Assembly (NCBI RefSeq): GCF_014333615.1
Contig: NZ_JACSCY010000021.1
Coordinates: 1 to 64,000, forward strand
DNA: 64,000 nucleotides
From: Hymenobacter citatus
Lineage (GTDB): Bacteria; Bacteroidota; Bacteroidia; Cytophagales; Hymenobacteraceae
Reading direction: 5' to 3'
Numbering within the stretch: the first letter of the stretch is position 1; each line of letters begins with the position of its first letter. A model generated the notes under the pieces. That model searched no databases. It had not been told where the DNA came from and worked only from the letters and a program-made list of their open reading frames with translations. Position numbers and translations under genes: made by a program. Below, one piece after another: positions 59,770 through 64,000 of this stretch.

Positions 59770-60588
59770 TTAGGCTTGTACAAACGCGACAAAATCGTTG
59801 GGCAGCATCTGCTGCCCGCGCTTAGCTTTGCGAGCGAAGGCGGCGGGCGTGGTGCCGCTATAGCGCTTAAATTCCCGGCTGAGGTGAGCTTGGTCGGTGT
59901 AGCCCAGCTCCTGCGCTAAGCCAGCCAGGGTGGCACCTGGGTGAAGCCACAAATGATTGCGTACCTGTTCAAAGCGCATCAGGCTCGAAACGTCTTTCAC
60001 CGTGTAGCCCGCTGCTTGCTTGAAGTTTCGCTCCAGCGTGCGCACGGTGGTGTGCGCCGCTTCCGCTACCTGGCTGACTGGCAGGGTGCCACTGGCTGCT
60101 TGCATAGCAGCTCCCGCTTTGCCGAGTAGGCCACCGGCCGCCGCCCGGGACTGCATTTGCAGGAAATAATGCTGGACCAGGGCCAGGGCGTCTTCTACCC
60201 GACCGGCCTGAATTAACTGTGCCAGTGGTGCTTGCAATTGGGCAACAGGATGCTCAAATACCCGCACACCGTCGTTGCTGGGCGGTAGGCCAAGCAAGTC
60301 GAACACCGTCCAGGGAAAGCACCGAACGCCTACGATGGCCAAGTGGCTACTAGCCTGAAAACGGACGGGCCGGTTGAGCAGCCCCACCATAAACGGGGAG
60401 GGTAGGGGCTGCAAACCTTCTTCGGTGGAGATGCTGCAAGTGCCGCCGAAATAGAAAATAATTTCAGTGTAGCTGTCGGGCATTACTTCTAGACCCATGG
60501 CAATTTCCTGGGAATCGATGCTGGTATGCCAAAAGCACTTGATGGTAGTGCTTAGCGCCTCGGGCGGCTCAACTTCTTGGTGCTGCAT
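59770..60588 (-). CDS. AraC-family transcriptional regulator
   Basis: The protein has 272 residues. The N-terminal part (about 1-130) has the DUF6597-like pattern with LEVMPDSYTEIIFYFGG and FMVGLLNRPVRFQ. The C-terminal HTH_18 domain has LPVSQVAEAAHTTVRTLERNFKQAAGYT and TLAGLAQELGYTDQAHLSREFKRYSG. It probably senses a small ligand and controls its own operon with the monooxygenase. The last 20 residues are an extra tail. The upstream gap to topB (60589-60868) contains the topB promoter. Confidence 0.88.
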   Translation of the reverse strand: MQHQEVEPPEALSTTIKCFWHTSIDSQEIAMGLEVMPDSYTEIIFYFGGTCSISTEEGLQPLPSPFMVGLLNRPVRFQASSHLAIVGVRCFPWTVFDLLGLPPSNDGVRVFEHPVAQLQAPLAQLIQAGRVEDALALVQHYFLQMQSRAAAGGLLGKAGAAMQAASGTLPVSQVAEAAHTTVRTLERNFKQAAGYTVKDVSSLMRFEQVRNHLWLHPGATLAGLAQELGYTDQAHLSREFKRYSGTTPAAFARKAKRGQQMLPNDFVAFVQA

Positions 60589-60814
60589 AGCGAAAGATAA
60601 CAGCGTTTAGCGGATGCGCCTACCCTCAAAAAGCAGCGCCATTGCGCGCAGCCCGCACTGGTAAGAACAAAGTTGTGCAAGTCTTTCCAAAGCCACCAGC
60701 CGCTGGCGGAAGAGCTTTGCGCAACGCGTTGCCTAGCAGGTAAAAGCCGCTACTGGTCCAGGTGGGTAGGGCCGCTCAGGAAAGTCAAACGGATTAATCG
60801 ACCTTTCTGCGCCG

Positions 60815-60822
60815 TATCTTTG
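60815..60822 (+). promoter_or_regulatory. -7 box of topB
   Basis: TATCTTTG fits TAnnTTTG and lies 46 bp before the topB ATG. No clear -33 TTTG is seen at the expected distance. Confidence 0.45.
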
Positions 60823-60868
60823 TTGATTATTCGCTGAAATTACCTCAGCAACATCTGCAAAATTGACG

Positions 60869-63403
60869 ATGAAGGTTTGTATTGCCGAGAAGCCCAGTGT
60901 GGCCCGTGAAATTGCCAACGTACTAGGTGCCAACCGCAAAATGGACGGCTACTACGAGGGCAACGGCTACCAGGTCACTTGGACGTTTGGGCACTTCTGC
61001 CAGCTCAAGGAACCCGAGGACTACCGCCCCGAGTGGAAGCGCTGGAGCATCCACGACCTGCCCATGATGCCCGATAATTTCGGCATCAAGCTCATGCGCC
61101 GCGACGACGGCGTAGTGCGGCAGTTCAATGTGATTAAGAAGTTGCTCGACGCGGCCGAGGAGGTTATCAACTGCGGTGACGCTGGGCAGGAGGGAGAAGT
61201 CATTCAGCGCTGGGTGCTGACCGAGGCCAAGTATCGCAAGCCCTTCAAGCGCCTCTGGATTTCTTCACTCACGGAAGAGGCTATCCGCCAGGGGTTTGCC
61301 AACCTGCGCGAGGGCGCCGAGTTCGACCGACTCTACCAGGCCGGCAAGAGCCGCGCCGTGGGCGACTGGCTGCTGGGCCTGAACGCTACCCGTCTGTTTA
61401 CGCTGAAATACGCGCCCGGCCGGGGGCAGGTACTGAGCCTGGGCCGCGTGCAAACGCCTACCCTGGCTCTGCTCGTCGACCGCTACCACGAGATTCAAAA
61501 CTTCAAGCCGGAGCCTTACTGGGTGCTGCGCACGGAGTACCGCGGCACCATGTTCAGCCACGTGGCCCCGTCCAAAAAAGGCAAAGCCGAGGACGACGAA
61601 CCCGACGAAAAAGCTCGCCTGAAAGCCCGCGGCTATTTCGTGAGCGAGGAAGAAGCCAACACGGCCATGGCCGCCGTGAAAGACGTGCCACTGACCATTA
61701 CGGGCGTCGAAATCAAAAAAGGCTACGAGTCGCCGCCCGCGCTGTTCGACCTGACCTCCTTGCAGGTGCAGTGCAACAACCAGTTGGGCCTTTCGGCCGA
61801 GGACACGCTGCGCACGGTGCAGAGCCTCTACGAGAAAAAGGTAGTGAGCTACCCGCGCGTAGATACTACCTTCCTACCCGACGATCAGTACCCCAAAATT
61901 GCCGGTATCCTGAAAGGCTTGGGTGCCTACCACAGCCTCACGCAGCCGCTGCTGGCCGCTAAGATTCGCAAGAGCACCAAGATGTTCAACAACCAGAAGG
62001 TAACGGACCACCACGCCATCATCCCGACCGGGGCCAGCGCTGGCGGCCTGGGCAGCCAGGAGCACAGCGTGTACGACATCATCGTGCGGCGCTTCCTGGC
62101 TGCGTTCTACCCCGACTGCGAAGTATCGAACACGACCGTGACGGCCGAGGCGGCCGGCTACCCTTTCCGCGTACGGGGTAGGCAGATTCTGAATCCCGGC
62201 TGGCGCGTGGTGTACGGCGACCCGGAGAAACAACAAGCCCCCAGCGCCCCCAAAGCGCCCGGCGAGGCCGACAGCGACGATGTGGTGAGTACCGTGTTGC
62301 CCAACTTCGTGAAGGACGAGAGCGGCCCGCATAAGCCGCGCCTCGACCAGAAAATGACCCAGCCCCCGCGCGAGTACACCGAGGCCATGTTGCTGCGCGG
62401 CATGGAAACCGCCGGCCGCAACATCGACGACGACGAGTTGCGCCAGGCCATGAAGGAAAACGGCATTGGGCGGCCCAGTACCCGCGCCAACATCATCGAA
62501 ACGCTGTTTAAGCGCGGCTACATCCGGCGCGAGAAAAAGCGCATTGTACCCACGCCCACCGGTGTCGAGCTGATTGGCCTGATTCGGAACCCTACCCTGA
62601 AATCGGCGGAGCTGACGGGGCAGTGGGAAAAGAAGCTGCGTCAGATTGAGGGCGGCGACCTACAGCCCGACCATTTCCTGGACGAGCTGAAAAGCCTGGT
62701 GCGCGAGGTGGTGCACGAAGTAAAGCACGACGGCTCACGCCGACTTATCGCCGACCCTACCCTCCCAGCCTCAGGAGGGAGCCAAGCGCCAGCAAGAAGC
62801 CAACAACCAACAACCAATAACCAGCAGCCAACCATTGGCCTCGGCCCGTGCCCGAAGTGCCAGACGGGCGGCATCTTGCGCGGCAAAGCGGCGTTTGGCT
62901 GCTCGCGTTTCCGCGAGAACTGCCAGTTCCGTATGCCCGTTGAGTTTGCCGGGAAGAAGCTCACCGACAAGCAAGTGAGCGTGCTGCTCGCCAAAGGCCG
63001 CACGCCCGTTATCAAAGGCTATCTTGATGATGACGGGCAAAAGTTTGACGCGGCCGTGCGCCTCACGCCTCAGTACCAGCTGGAGCTTGTGCGCGCCGCC
63101 GAAAGCAAGCCCACTACCCCCACCGACCCCGGCCAGATTCCGTGCCCGGTGTGCAAGCTGGGTACCATGCTGCGTGGCAATGCGGCTTGGGGCTGCTCGC
63201 GCTTCCGTGAGGATTGCCAGTTTCGGGCGCCGTTTGAATGGGGCGGCAAGAAGCTGAGCGATGTGCAGATGAGCCAGCTGCTGCGCAAGGGCAAAACCGG
63301 CGTGATTCGCGGCTTTGTGTCCAGCCGGACTGGCGAGCGGTACGCGGCATCTTTGCAGCTCAACGCCGAGGGTAGGATAGAGCCTGTGTTCGAAAAAGGG
63401 TAG
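60869..63403 (+). CDS. topB: DNA topoisomerase III
   Basis: The protein has 844 residues from the ATG at 60869 (a TTG six bases earlier is also in frame). It is a type IA topoisomerase. The toprim domain has KVCIAEKPSVAREIA (Glu7) and GDAGQEGEVIQRW, where the second acidic residue of the usual DxDxE is Gly. The catalytic Tyr328 is in VVSYPRVDTTFLP. SLGRVQTPTLALLVDR and TEAMLLRGMETAGR are typical. The C-terminus has a Gln/Asn-rich linker and two zinc-finger-like repeats (CPKCQTGGILRG, CPVCKLGTMLRG). It resolves DNA intermediates. It is close to Bacteroidota chromosomal or mobile-element TopB. Confidence 0.92.
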   Translation: MKVCIAEKPSVAREIANVLGANRKMDGYYEGNGYQVTWTFGHFCQLKEPEDYRPEWKRWSIHDLPMMPDNFGIKLMRRDDGVVRQFNVIKKLLDAAEEVINCGDAGQEGEVIQRWVLTEAKYRKPFKRLWISSLTEEAIRQGFANLREGAEFDRLYQAGKSRAVGDWLLGLNATRLFTLKYAPGRGQVLSLGRVQTPTLALLVDRYHEIQNFKPEPYWVLRTEYRGTMFSHVAPSKKGKAEDDEPDEKARLKARGYFVSEEEANTAMAAVKDVPLTITGVEIKKGYESPPALFDLTSLQVQCNNQLGLSAEDTLRTVQSLYEKKVVSYPRVDTTFLPDDQYPKIAGILKGLGAYHSLTQPLLAAKIRKSTKMFNNQKVTDHHAIIPTGASAGGLGSQEHSVYDIIVRRFLAAFYPDCEVSNTTVTAEAAGYPFRVRGRQILNPGWRVVYGDPEKQQAPSAPKAPGEADSDDVVSTVLPNFVKDESGPHKPRLDQKMTQPPREYTEAMLLRGMETAGRNIDDDELRQAMKENGIGRPSTRANIIETLFKRGYIRREKKRIVPTPTGVELIGLIRNPTLKSAELTGQWEKKLRQIEGGDLQPDHFLDELKSLVREVVHEVKHDGSRRLIADPTLPASGGSQAPARSQQPTTNNQQPTIGLGPCPKCQTGGILRGKAAFGCSRFRENCQFRMPVEFAGKKLTDKQVSVLLAKGRTPVIKGYLDDDGQKFDAAVRLTPQYQLELVRAAESKPTTPTDPGQIPCPVCKLGTMLRGNAAWGCSRFREDCQFRAPFEWGGKKLSDVQMSQLLRKGKTGVIRGFVSSRTGERYAASLQLNAEGRIEPVFEKG

Positions 63404-63499
63404 GCAGAGGCTGGCTGCCAACTTGCCGTAATTTGGCTTGCTTGATGGCCTGAATCCTTCTGTTTATTACATTACGACTATCACCCTTCTGCTTTACCT

Positions 63500-64000
63500 A
63501 TGAATGATCCTGCCATCCGTGCTCTGCTGTATCCGCTGCTCACCGAAGGCGTGTATATTGAAGAACTGCCCACCGGGGGCACCCGCGCCGACCTTGTGCA
63601 CATCACCGAGCAGTACATGCACTGCTATGAAATCAAGGGCTCCGGCGACACGTTGTACCGGGCAGTCAACCAGTTAGATCAATACAAACTGGTATATGAC
63701 TTTGTAACGTTTGTGGTAGCCGAGAAGCACGTGCCCAAGCTGATGCCCCTGCTGCCGGAGTGGGTAGGCGTGATGGTGGCCACCCCGGAAGGCCTTACTA
63801 CGCACCGGGCCGCGGGCTATAACTCGGCCGTGGAGCGCACCGCTTTGGGTGGGCTGCTGATGGTAGATGAGCTGCGGCAATTCATGCTCGCGCGCGGGTT
63901 GCGCGGCGTGAGCACCATGCAGCGGCGCGAGGTGATGCACATTATGCGCCATGCGCATAACATTCCGGTGTCGCACTGGGCACGCTACACGCGTGAGCGA
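63500..64000 (+). CDS. sce7726-family protein, truncated by the window end
   Basis: At least 167 residues are open from the ATG at 63500 to the window end without a stop. The first part has GVYIEELPTGGTRADLVHI and HCYEIKGSGDTLYRAVNQLD. The Asp of RADLV and the Glu-x-Lys of YEIK form a PD-(D/E)xK-like pattern. FVTFVVAEKHVPKLMPLLPEW and WVGVMVATPEG follow. This order matches the sce7726 family of nuclease-like proteins, often found in phages and mobile elements. It lies 96 bp after topB on the same strand. The C-terminus is missing, so no end can be given. Confidence 0.7.
   Translation, partial: MNDPAIRALLYPLLTEGVYIEELPTGGTRADLVHITEQYMHCYEIKGSGDTLYRAVNQLDQYKLVYDFVTFVVAEKHVPKLMPLLPEWVGVMVATPEGLTTHRAAGYNSAVERTALGGLLMVDELRQFMLARGLRGVSTMQRREVMHIMRHAHNIPVSHWARYTRER

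Overview
The window looks like chromosome of a Hymenobacter-type bacterium (Bacteroidota, Cytophagales). The reasons are a SusC/SusD pair, a secreted enzyme with a C-terminal type IX secretion sorting domain, TAnnTTTG-type -7 boxes, almost no Shine-Dalgarno sites, GC-rich genes and many paralogous GH43/GH51 enzymes. No rRNA, tRNA, CRISPR array or complete transposon was seen by eye.

Positions 1-7.8 kb are an accessory, defence-like region. It holds a decayed leftmost stretch, an AT-rich HEPN-like gene flanked by a remnant of the C-terminus of its neighbour, a large MmeI-type fused restriction-modification protein, a helically phased array of ATTGCGTT iterons, and a phage/plasmid-type Rep gene interrupted by one in-frame TAG. 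CCTAGG sites are common here and nearly absent from the rest of the window.

Positions 7.9-16.6 kb carry core-type genes: a small lipoprotein, an M50-like metalloprotease, a MarC-family protein, a porin / BCCT transporter / universal stress protein operon, and a cNMP-CBS-DUF294 regulator overlapping a 3'-5' exonuclease.

Positions 16.8-48.0 kb form a large arabinan / arabinose utilisation locus. A T9SS-secreted GH43 endo-arabinanase cuts arabinan, SusC/SusD import the oligomers, and GH43 and GH51 enzymes release L-arabinose. Mutarotase, an SSS symporter and AraA, AraB and AraD feed it to the pentose phosphate pathway. A GH27 enzyme, a fructan cassette (GH32 plus a PfkB kinase) and a DUF4965 protein are embedded. 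One LacI-family regulator (42465-43571) and repeated palindromes of the ACACAATCGATTGTGT type in front of four of the transcription units suggest a single local regulon.

Positions 48-60.6 kb hold small and signalling genes: a four-repeat beta protein, an ECF sigma factor convergent with a BLUF photoreceptor, a two-component system, a quinone-reductase-like enzyme, an orphan ureidoglycine aminohydrolase, an Mhq-like dioxygenase/hydrolase pair, and a flavin monooxygenase with an AraC regulator. The window ends with a topoisomerase III and a truncated sce7726-family gene.

Intergenic spaces carry a family of long nested inverted repeats (about 28.0, 38.4, 45.3 and 51.1 kb, perhaps 25.4 kb). Their internal small stems covary, which points to a REP-like structured repeat.
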